Assembly: GCA_017992475.1 (NCBI GenBank)
Contig: JAGOOO010000003.1
Coordinates: forward strand, 62,001-126,000
Reading direction: 5' to 3'
Length of the DNA: 64,000 nucleotides
Source: Caldisericia bacterium
Lineage (GTDB): Bacteria > Caldisericota > Caldisericia > JAAYUI01
Below, piece after piece: positions 9,207-15,833 of this stretch; position 1 is the first letter of the stretch, and each line of letters starts with the position of its first letter. Under the pieces are notes generated by a model. The model was not told where the DNA came from and did no database searches. It saw only the letters and a list, made by a program, of their open reading frames with translations. A program made the position numbers and the translations under genes.

Positions 9207-10843
9207 GCATAAAAACCCATATTTCAAAGATATTTTCAGACGCCCTCGAAAAGATGGGCGTCTTTGATGTCGAGGCGGGCATTACCCGTCCCGACTCGAA
9301 AGAACACGGTGATTATTCCACCAATGTTGCCATGGGGCTTTCAAAGCAGTTGAAAAAGCCGCCAAGGGCGATTGCGGAAGAGATTGTTTCATTGACTTAT
9401 CAGTCATTGACTGGTAAGTCAATATTTGAAAAGGTCGAAGTTGTCGGCCCAGGCTTCATAAATATTTTTCTCAAAAAAGATGTTGTTTCAGGTTTTGTAA
9501 AACAGGCCCTGGAAGACAGTTCTTATGGCAAGTGGTGTGTTGGTGGTGGGAAAAAAGTGCAGGTGGAATTTGTTTCTGCAAATCCGACAGGGCCGATAAC
9601 CGTTGCCAACGGAAGGGGTGGGCCTCTTGGTGATTCGCTTGCCAGGCTCCTTGAGTGGACGGGTTATGATGTTCACAGGGAATTCTATGTAAATGACAGG
9701 GGCGCCAAGGTTGTGCATCTAGCCGGATCACTGGAAGCCAGATACAAACAGGCGCTTGGCATGCCGCTTGTTCTTCCCCCAGAAGGCTATCCGGGTGAGT
9801 ATCTGCTTGACATAGCAAAAAACATTGCAAAAGAGTTTGGAGAAGAGCCACTCGGCTGGGATGAGGCAAGGAGGCTGGAATTTTTTGGAAAGCAGGCTGT
9901 AGAGAGGATTGTGGCCACCCAGAAAGCCGTTTTCGAAAAGTTCGGAATAAAGTTTGACAGGTGGTTTTCAGAGCGTGAGATGGCTGAGCGTGGGGAGATA
10001 GACCAGACGCTTTCAATGCTTTCTGAAAAGGGTGTTCTCTACCAGCAGGATGGCGCAACCTACATGCGCTCCACCGATTTTGGCGACGACAAGGACTTTG
10101 TTGTTGTGAAGTCGAATGGTGAACCAACCTACACAACAACTGACATCGCCTACCATATTGGAAAATTCAAAAGGGGGTTCGGGCACGTCATAGATGTCAT
10201 GGGTGCCGATCACCACGGGCACACCGGGCCGATGTTTGCTGCGCTGGAGGCGCTTGGTCAGCCAAAGGACAGCCTCGAATTCCTGCTTTACCAGCTTGTC
10301 CACCTGTTCAGGGGTGGCCAGCAGGTCAAAATGAGCAAGTCCAGCGGAGAGTTTGTTACGCTTGACGAACTGCTCTCCGAGGTCGGCACCGATTCGGCCA
10401 GGTACTTCTTCCTGATGCGCTCTTCAGACACCCATCTGAACTTTGATCTCGACCTGGCAAAATCGCAGACAATGGACAACCCGGTTTACTATGTGCAGTA
10501 TGCCCATGTCCGTTGTTGCGCAATAGCCGATGATCCGAGGGCCTCGTCTGCAAACCCGCTAAAGGCAGACGCATTCGAGGGTGATCTCGAAACGGAGCTT
10601 GCAAAAGCAATCCTTGATTTCCCCGAAGAGGTTCTCGGTGCAGCAAATTCCAGGGCCCCAAACCGCATTGCGGCATACGCCGAAAAGCTCTCCTCATGTT
10701 TCCACAGCTTTTATCATGACTGCAGGGTCCTTGGAGAGGAGCAAGAGGTTGCAGATAGAAGGATGCTTCTAGTGCTCTCCACAAAAAAGGTCATAGCCAG
10801 CGCGCTGTCAATTCTTGGTGTTTCTGCGCCTGAAAGAATGTAA
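9203..10843 (+). CDS. argS: Arginyl-tRNA synthetase
   Basis: This class I aminoacyl-tRNA synthetase charges tRNA-Arg. The 546 residues contain the N-terminal Arg-tRNA synthetase domain, the catalytic Rossmann fold with NPTGPITVANGRG (residues 127-139) where the HIGH signature sits, KMSKS intact at about 376-380, and a C-terminal DALR anticodon-binding region rich in helices. The HIGH motif is degenerate: the usual HVGH after NPTGP is replaced by TVAN. The GTG start overlaps the stop of the BON gene. A strong bidirectional terminator follows 25 nt after the stop. Confidence 0.95.
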   Translation: MSIKTHISKIFSDALEKMGVFDVEAGITRPDSKEHGDYSTNVAMGLSKQLKKPPRAIAEEIVSLTYQSLTGKSIFEKVEVVGPGFINIFLKKDVVSGFVKQALEDSSYGKWCVGGGKKVQVEFVSANPTGPITVANGRGGPLGDSLARLLEWTGYDVHREFYVNDRGAKVVHLAGSLEARYKQALGMPLVLPPEGYPGEYLLDIAKNIAKEFGEEPLGWDEARRLEFFGKQAVERIVATQKAVFEKFGIKFDRWFSEREMAERGEIDQTLSMLSEKGVLYQQDGATYMRSTDFGDDKDFVVVKSNGEPTYTTTDIAYHIGKFKRGFGHVIDVMGADHHGHTGPMFAALEALGQPKDSLEFLLYQLVHLFRGGQQVKMSKSSGEFVTLDELLSEVGTDSARYFFLMRSSDTHLNFDLDLAKSQTMDNPVYYVQYAHVRCCAIADDPRASSANPLKADAFEGDLETELAKAILDFPEEVLGAANSRAPNRIAAYAEKLSSCFHSFYHDCRVLGEEQEVADRRMLLVLSTKKVIASALSILGVSAPERM

Positions 10844-10868
10844 TAAAACTTTTTAGCGTTGCCTGGTC

Positions 10869-10907
10869 AACAACCCCGCGTTTTTTATGATGGCGCGGGG
10901 TTGTTTG
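10869..10907. terminator. Bidirectional intrinsic terminator (argS / radical SAM operon)
   Basis: A perfect 12-bp stem, AACAACCCCGCG (10869-10880) with CGCGGGGTTGTT (10894-10905), lies between two convergent transcription units. The plus side is followed by a T-rich stretch and the minus side is followed by a weaker one. Confidence 0.75.
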
Positions 10908-10926
10908 TATTTTAGGCATGAGCAGC

Positions 10927-12303
10927 TCAGGCCTTTTGTGCGGCCTTCTCTTCTTCCTGCTTTTTCTGTGCTTCTTTTTTCTTCTCCGCGTAGGTTATCT
11001 TGAGTAGGTCTTTTATGTTGTATTTGTAGCTTGCGCACTTCTCAAGCTTCCTGTCGGTCTGGGTGAAATCTGTTGTCATCGGGAGCCATTTCGCGGGGCA
11101 ATTGGCAAGGCAGCATGGCATGAATACGCAACCATCGCACTCCTCCTTGTCGAATGGGTTGAAAAGCACCCATTTGAAATAGTTTTCCCCGTTGATGGCC
11201 TTCATGTCCATTATGTTGCCATATGATTCCTTCTCCTGGCCAACCTGGTTCCAGCACCTGACAAGAGACCCGTCCGGGCAAATGACTGTTGAAGTTGGCC
11301 TTGTGGCACAGCACGATGAAGACATCGAGCGGACGTACCAGGAGAAACCGAGGTTTTTGTCTATGGCCGACTGGTAGAACTTTGTCAGGACCTCGGCATA
11401 TTCCTGTACATTCAGACACATGTTCTCCACAGAGGCACATGCCTTGGTTGCCTCGGAGGTAAGGAGTCCTGGGTAAATGGAAATGTTCTTCTTGCCAGCA
11501 AGTATTTTGATGCTGTCAAAAAGTGGCGTGAAGTCTTTTGCTATCTCTTTATCCACGTTTACTCTGACAGCAATCGGAATAAATTCTGATGCCTCAAGGA
11601 CATTCTGAACGATCCTGTCGAATGTTGGCCCTCCCCCACGAAGCACCCTGCGCTGGTTGTGGATCTCTGGTGGCCCGTCGATTGTTGCCTGAATGTGGGT
11701 GACATTTCTTTCTGCAAGTGCTTTTGCCTTTTCCTTGTCCAAAAGCCAGCAATTGCTGATCATGTGCGATGAGTACTTGACTTTCCTTTCCTTGCAGAGA
11801 TTTATGAAGAAGTCCGAAAGCTCGATGACCGTGTCGTATCCCAGGAGGGGCTCGCCGCCAAACCATGTAATGGCAAAGTACTCAAGGAAAGAGCTTTTGA
11901 ATGCCTCAGTCGTCATTTCCTTTATTTTGTCGACGACCTCCCTGGACATGCTGATAGGTTTTTGTTCCTCAAAACAGTAGGTGCATTTGAAGTTGCAGGC
12001 CATTGTGGGGAGCAGGGTATAGCCCAGTGAATTTGGACTGTATGTTGACTGGAGAAATTTGAGTTTTACCCTGTCCTGTTCGTTGAGCGTGTCCTCGACA
12101 AGCATCCCGCCTTTTTTGAACTGCTCGTAGGATTCCTTTTCCTTGTCTGTAAAATTGTTTGGATCAATTTTATTTGATGCACATTTCATAAAAAATTTGT
12201 ATGTTTCCTTGTCCAGCTCTGCAAAGCCGCTCGCAAAAGCATTATAGCAAAGCTTTGCCCCATTATCGCCTTCCATCCAGATGTTGTACATTGATTCTTT
12301 CAT
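10927..12303 (-). CDS. Radical SAM/SPASM protein, likely peptide maturase
   Basis: The 458-residue enzyme has an N-terminal region of the peptide-maturase type (YNAFASGFAELD), a radical SAM core with CNFKCTYC giving the [4Fe-4S] Cys 103, 107 and 110, and GGEP (149-152) for SAM binding. A C-terminal SPASM domain with many Cys (about 331, 332, 342, 350, 389, 392, 397, 398, 402, 423) would hold auxiliary Fe-S clusters. The last 20 residues are a Lys/Glu/Ala-rich tail. Such enzymes usually modify ribosomal peptides or protein side chains. It lies directly downstream, on the same strand, of four Cys-rich small proteins, the obvious candidate substrates. The class is certain; the reaction (thioether or other crosslink) is inference. 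Confidence 0.9.
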   Translation of the reverse strand: MKESMYNIWMEGDNGAKLCYNAFASGFAELDKETYKFFMKCASNKIDPNNFTDKEKESYEQFKKGGMLVEDTLNEQDRVKLKFLQSTYSPNSLGYTLLPTMACNFKCTYCFEEQKPISMSREVVDKIKEMTTEAFKSSFLEYFAITWFGGEPLLGYDTVIELSDFFINLCKERKVKYSSHMISNCWLLDKEKAKALAERNVTHIQATIDGPPEIHNQRRVLRGGGPTFDRIVQNVLEASEFIPIAVRVNVDKEIAKDFTPLFDSIKILAGKKNISIYPGLLTSEATKACASVENMCLNVQEYAEVLTKFYQSAIDKNLGFSWYVRSMSSSCCATRPTSTVICPDGSLVRCWNQVGQEKESYGNIMDMKAINGENYFKWVLFNPFDKEECDGCVFMPCCLANCPAKWLPMTTDFTQTDRKLEKCASYKYNIKDLLKITYAEKKKEAQKKQEEEKAAQKA

Positions 12304-12329
12304 TGAGATCGCTCCTTTTGTTTTTGAAC

Positions 12330-12353
12330 AAGGGGGATCGAATGATCCCCCTT
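12330..12353. promoter_or_regulatory. Stem-loop between last Cys-rich gene and radical SAM gene
   Basis: AAGGGGGATC and GATCCCCCTT form a perfect 10-bp stem with a 4-nt loop, in the 61-nt gap before the enzyme gene. No long T-run follows in the direction of transcription, so it looks more like a partial attenuator or an mRNA stabiliser than a full terminator. Either would give more precursor than enzyme. Confidence 0.55.
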
Positions 12354-12364
12354 GGAATTATTTT

Positions 12365-12700
12365 CTAACTCAACCTTGCAGGGCAGGGAAGATCATGTTG
12401 ATAGCAGGTCTTGCCGTCAGTGCAGATCCAACCTTTTGTCGGGCAGTATGTTGAGCAGTATGTGGGGCAGTATGTTGGACATGTATTGTCTGTCTGGTAG
12501 CATTGACCCCAGTAATCCTTGCAGCTTGCACCAGTGCAGGTGTAACCACCTGCAACACAAGTCAGCACTTCACAGTGTACGGCATTGCAGCTGTAGGTTT
12601 CAGCACCCGCACAGTCCTTGTAAAAGCACTGTCCTGGCCCATCTGCTTGACAGTATGGCGCAATATCGCCAATTGATCCGGGTTTTACGATCCAGTTCAT
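12365..12700 (-). CDS. Cys-rich putative modified-peptide precursor, family A copy 1
   Basis: The 111-residue product has 16 Cys and begins MNWIVKPGS, a short Cys-free leader-like segment with no Sec signal. Cys 74, 78, 82 and 86 form a strict period-four block (CPTYCPTYCSTYC), followed by GWICTDGKTC. An AGGAGG site lies 8 nt before the ATG. It is about 70% identical by eye to the family A protein at 13159-13479 and shares the M-x-W-I-V-x-P start with family B. It is the last of four such genes before the radical SAM enzyme. It could instead be a disulfide-rich structural protein, but the lack of an export signal and the neighbouring enzyme favour a precursor. Confidence 0.8.
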   Translation of the reverse strand: MNWIVKPGSIGDIAPYCQADGPGQCFYKDCAGAETYSCNAVHCEVLTCVAGGYTCTGASCKDYWGQCYQTDNTCPTYCPTYCSTYCPTKGWICTDGKTCYQHDLPCPARLS

Positions 12701-12720
12701 TTGTTTGCCTCCTTTTTATC

Positions 12721-13035
12721 TCACGGATAGAATGACGGACAATCCTGCAGTGTTGGGCAAGTGGTTTCCCAGCCTGCAGGGCACACTTGATTGGTGTAGC
12801 AACCAGTGTAGCCCTCAGGTGGAAGACATTCATGGTCTGGACAATATGCAGTACAAGTTTTTGAACAAGCCCAGTCACATGGTCCCCCGACATCATCAAA
12901 ACCGCTTACACATGTATTTCCACTGCAATATGCTGCTGGTGGGTTGCATTGGTTTTGAACACACTTGTGGTGATTGCACTGTTGCTGCGTACAATTGATT
13001 ACAAACTCATCCATTGGATTCACAATCCATTTCAT
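12721..13035 (-). CDS. Cys-rich putative modified-peptide precursor, family B copy 1
   Basis: This 104-residue protein has 15 Cys and starts MKWIVNPMDEF. I chose the ATG at 13033-13035 because AGGGG precedes it at good distance; the in-frame upstream extension has no conserved counterpart. It carries CTQQQCNHHKC, FDDVGGPC and AYCPDHEC, nearly unchanged in the second family B copy. Copies diverge most between residues 85 and 104. No signal peptide is visible. It lies 20 nt upstream of the family A copy 1 gene, so the two are probably translated from one message. Confidence 0.8.
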   Translation of the reverse strand: MKWIVNPMDEFVINCTQQQCNHHKCVQNQCNPPAAYCSGNTCVSGFDDVGGPCDWACSKTCTAYCPDHECLPPEGYTGCYTNQVCPAGWETTCPTLQDCPSFYP

Positions 13036-13158
13036 TTCGTTTGTTCCCCTTTCTTGGATATTTCTAGATATTCTGATCAAATTTACTAAAGTTACTTCTC
13101 ATTTGTTTGAACGGGGGTGGTGATTTGCCCACCGCATTTTTAGTTACTTTTTCCTAGA

Positions 13159-13479
13159 TCAGGGAAGGCTATAGATTGTGCAGGTTTTACCATCAGTACA
13201 AATCCATCCTTCTGTTGGGCAGTATGCCGGGCAGTATGCCGGGCAGTATGTTGGGCATCCAAGATCGGTTTGGAAGCATTGCCCCCAATAATCTTTGCAA
13301 GTGGCAACACTACACGTATATCCACCTGCAACACAGCTGAGAACTTCGCAATGAACGCCCTTACAGTTGTAGCTCTCGGCTCCTGCACAGTCTTTGTAAT
13401 TGCATTGTGATGCTTCGTCTGATATGCAATATGGTATTACATTGTCGATTGGTGATCCGGGTTTTATTATCCAATTCAT
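13159..13479 (-). CDS. Cys-rich putative modified-peptide precursor, family A copy 2
   Basis: A 106-residue product with 15 Cys, starting MNWIIKPGS. The period-four block recurs at Cys 75, 79, 83 and 87 (CPTYCPAYCPAYC) and is again followed by GWICTDGKTC. Also conserved with copy 1 are YKDCAGAE, VHCEVL, CVAGGYTC and CKDYWGQC. GGAGG precedes the ATG. It is 15 nt downstream of family B copy 2. The 123-nt gap after it (13036-13158) is the largest between the small genes and holds only a weak GGTGG/CCACC hairpin. Confidence 0.8.
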   Translation of the reverse strand: MNWIIKPGSPIDNVIPYCISDEASQCNYKDCAGAESYNCKGVHCEVLSCVAGGYTCSVATCKDYWGQCFQTDLGCPTYCPAYCPAYCPTEGWICTDGKTCTIYSLP

Positions 13480-13494
13480 TTATTTACCTCCTTT

Positions 13495-13830
13495 TCATAT
13501 TGTTTTATTAGGGCATGGGAAGTATGTTGGGCAAGTATCTAGTGTTGGACAATTAGATTCCCAACCCGCAGGACAAATTGCATTGGCAGAACAAGTGTTG
13601 TATGATGATGGATCTGGGAAACACTCATGGTCTGGACAGTATGCATTGCATACTTTTGAGCAAATCCATTCGCATGGTCCCCCAACATCATCAAATTCAT
13701 TTGTGCATGTATTTAGAGTACAATATGCTCCTGGTGGGTTGCATTGGTTTTGAACACACTTGTGGTGGTTGCACTGTTGCTGCGTACAAGTGATTACAAA
13801 CTCATCCATCGGATTCACAATCCATTTCAT
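13495..13830 (-). CDS. Cys-rich putative modified-peptide precursor, family B copy 2
   Basis: A 111-residue product with 16 Cys, starting MKWIVNPMDEF. It shares CTQQQCNHHKCVQNQCNPP, FDDVGGPC and AYCPDHEC with copy 1 but has a different, slightly longer C-terminus ending FPCPNKTI. Its ATG overlaps the stop codon of the upstream TolB-like gene (ATGA), and the ribosome site AAGGAG lies inside that gene, so the two are translationally coupled. This coupling ties the exported propeller protein to the Cys-rich cluster. Confidence 0.8.
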   Translation of the reverse strand: MKWIVNPMDEFVITCTQQQCNHHKCVQNQCNPPGAYCTLNTCTNEFDDVGGPCEWICSKVCNAYCPDHECFPDPSSYNTCSANAICPAGWESNCPTLDTCPTYFPCPNKTI

Positions 13831-15161
13831 TTCGTATATTCTCCTTTCTTGATTTGTATGGCATAGATATCCCAGTCAAACTCGTCGAGTTCGGCCCAGG
13901 TCACAAGATTTTTGTATATTCTTGTCCAGTGTCTGACTTCTGCCTTAATTCTTCTGGTTCCAGGGACAAGGATTTCTGGTGTTTTGTCTTCACCATAATT
14001 AAACAGCATGAGATCGAAATCTTCCGGATTTTCAGGTGTGTTTTGCGTCCACACCACATTGTTTCCGTAAGAACAACCTCCGGCTATGTTCAACCTGCCA
14101 AAGACTTTTCCAGAGATCTCAAAGACACTATTTTTTGCCTGGTCAAAACCCAAAAGCTGGGTGTATCTTTTTTTGGAAAAACCAGAAACGAGCATGACAG
14201 GAAAGTTTGAGTCAGGACAATTCATCAGATCGATAGACATGACCTCATCAGGTACTGGATTCATAACATAAAATTTTTCGCCTGTGGCGAGGTTGTAGCT
14301 TTTTATTCTGTTTATTGCCCTGTCACCCTGGTAGGATTGTTCCTGATAGTAGACAAAATCCCCCTGTATGACTGCAAGGTATTGATGGTCAGGGCCATCA
14401 TCGATTGGCACCACCTTGTCCTTTTCAATATCATACATCATGAGGTCAAGATTGCTTGAGTTTCTCACCTCATAGACGACCACTTTTCCATTTGTGACCG
14501 GATACGCTCTCTGCAGGCTATTTTTGAATTTATGAATTCTTTTTGGTTTTTCCCCGAGGCGTGTCAGGTCACAAAAGTAAATACCAAGGTCTTTGGACAT
14601 ATAGTCAGGCCATGTGGCGATGCCTCCCGAAACGTTGACATAGGCACGGTATCCGGCAGGCAAGTCGACGGTTTTTTGTTCTCCGGCCCTGATGTCTGCA
14701 AACCAGATGGAATTTTTCTTCTTTGTTTGCATGAGCTGCTGATCAAGCCATACGACATAGTTTTCTGAAGCATAGATGAAATTGTCGGTTGAAAAGGAAG
14801 GAAGCTGGTCCCCTCCTCCTCCCAGTTGACGTTTTTCCCCTGTTTCCAGATCCATGCAGAAAACCTTGCTTTGGCCATTCTCAGAACCTATCCAGACAAC
14901 CTTGCCATCAAGCGGGAAGGGCGTATAGGAAGTTTCGTCTACCGAAACGGCTACTTGTATTTCCCCATCATGCTCCCCGCAAACACCAAAGCGCGCTGTG
15001 CCACCAAAATAAATTGGAAGGCAAAGCGCGACTACCATTAAAACAGCGATTTTTTTATATGCGTTAATGGCAATCCTCCTTTCTTTTTGCCAGACTTTGC
15101 TGGCCCCCAATGGCTCCTCAAGATCGACATTGGGGATTATCAAAAGAAAGGCAAACAGCAA
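13827..15161 (-). CDS. Exported TolB-like beta-propeller protein, first gene of Cys-rich operon
   Basis: The protein has blades with the TolB/periplasmic propeller pattern (VVWIGSENGQSKVFCMDLETGE; LVTWAELDEFDWDIYAIQI) after an N-terminal signal-like hydrophobic stretch. The start is uncertain. The frame opens at TTG 15161 with no ribosome site. An AAAGGAGG lies 6 nt before an in-frame ATT at 15066-15068, which would give a clean signal peptide starting M-NAYKKIAVLMVV. The next internal ATG would leave no basic residues. The stop overlaps the start of the first Cys-rich gene (ATGA). A related propeller is at 49600-50706. Binding partner and role are unknown; it may contact the exported product. 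Confidence 0.75.
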   Translation of the reverse strand: MLFAFLLIIPNVDLEEPLGASKVWQKERRIAINAYKKIAVLMVVALCLPIYFGGTARFGVCGEHDGEIQVAVSVDETSYTPFPLDGKVVWIGSENGQSKVFCMDLETGEKRQLGGGGDQLPSFSTDNFIYASENYVVWLDQQLMQTKKKNSIWFADIRAGEQKTVDLPAGYRAYVNVSGGIATWPDYMSKDLGIYFCDLTRLGEKPKRIHKFKNSLQRAYPVTNGKVVVYEVRNSSNLDLMMYDIEKDKVVPIDDGPDHQYLAVIQGDFVYYQEQSYQGDRAINRIKSYNLATGEKFYVMNPVPDEVMSIDLMNCPDSNFPVMLVSGFSKKRYTQLLGFDQAKNSVFEISGKVFGRLNIAGGCSYGNNVVWTQNTPENPEDFDLMLFNYGEDKTPEILVPGTRRIKAEVRHWTRIYKNLVTWAELDEFDWDIYAIQIKKGEYTK

Positions 15162-15285
15162 AAACGAAGATATCTTTAAATAATGTAAATTGTCTAAAAT
15201 TTACTTGATAATTGTTTTTATAAAAGTGACAAAAACTTATCTGGAGAGAGTTATTTTTGACGAACGCAATTAGCGTAAAATGTCA

Positions 15286-15311
15286 GATGCACCGGAAACC
15301 TCCGGTGCGTC
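15286..15311 (-). terminator. Probable terminator after mscL
   Basis: GATGCACCGGA and TCCGGTGCGTC pair over 11 bp (one G-T) around an AACC loop, 20 nt after the mscL stop. The following T-run is short, so termination may be weak. The AT-rich gap 15162-15285 probably also contains the promoter of the propeller/Cys-rich operon, but I could not fix its boxes. Confidence 0.5.
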
Positions 15312-15331
15312 CTATTAAAAATAAGTCTGAA

Positions 15332-15781
15332 TTACTTGATTTCAGAAGTGCAGTGCGGGCATTTTGTGGCTTTTATAGGGATGAGGGTAAAGCAGAATGG
15401 GCATTCTTTTTGGGTTGGTGCTGGTTTTTCAGCCGGCTTCTCTTTCCTGAGCCTGTTGATCATCTTGACCACGATGAAGATTGAGAAAGATATTATCAGG
15501 AAAGATATGAGCGCATTTATAAAGAGCCCGAAGTTCCATGTCACGGCGCCAGCAGCTTTTGCCTCTGCAAGTGAAGCATATGGCGGAGGGGTCTTGCCTG
15601 ATGAAATAAGAAGATACATGTTTGAAAAATCTATCCTGCCAAGTAAAAAGCCTATAGGAGGCATGATTATGTCGTTTACAAGTGAATTGACAATTGCACC
15701 AAATGCCGCTCCTATTACGACGCCGACTGCCAGATCAATGACGTTTCCCTTGAGTGCGAATTCTTTAAATTCTTTGAACAT
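15332..15781 (-). CDS. mscL: Large-conductance mechanosensitive channel with C-terminal zinc ribbon
   Basis: MscL opens under membrane tension to release solutes during osmotic downshock. The N-terminus ([20 protein letters not shown]) and first pore helix ([19 protein letters not shown]) are typical, and a second helix lies at about residues 83-105. The 149 residues exceed the usual ~135 because a CPFC-x11-CPHC zinc ribbon replaces the simple C-terminal helix. GGAGG precedes the ATG. It stands alone on the minus strand, downstream of a gene of unknown function. Confidence 0.95.
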   Translation of the reverse strand: MFKEFKEFALKGNVIDLAVGVVIGAAFGAIVNSLVNDIIMPPIGFLLGRIDFSNMYLLISSGKTPPPYASLAEAKAAGAVTWNFGLFINALISFLIISFSIFIVVKMINRLRKEKPAEKPAPTQKECPFCFTLIPIKATKCPHCTSEIK

Positions 15782-15833
15782 CTCTCACCTCCTCTTCAAA
15801 TTTAGCATGGCTGTCAATCTGGCCAACCAAAGT

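Larger units (their letters stand above)
12365..13830. repeat. Tandem duplication of a two-gene (B-A) unit of about 670 bp
   Basis: The segments 12365-13035 and 13159-13830 each hold one family B gene followed by one family A gene in the same order and spacing (20 and 15 nt). Matching DNA is visible at start regions and Cys-block regions, for example the repeated GGGCAGTATG stretches near 12440-12470 and 13217-13250. Order and similarity imply duplication of the pair rather than of single genes. Confidence 0.75.

Noticed and set aside
9471-10139. A 222-codon open frame on the minus strand inside argS
   Set aside because: It is antisense to a clear synthetase, rich in Pro/His/Gln from reversed codons, and has no ribosome site.
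12428-12480. Short direct repeats (GGGCAGTATG and similar) as a possible CRISPR or minisatellite
   Set aside because: They encode the period-four Cys block in frame and are reproduced in the second copy of the gene; there are no spacers.
13080-13158. A terminator between the two Cys-rich gene pairs
   Set aside because: Only a 5-bp GGTGG/CCACC stem can be drawn and no T-run follows in the direction of transcription.
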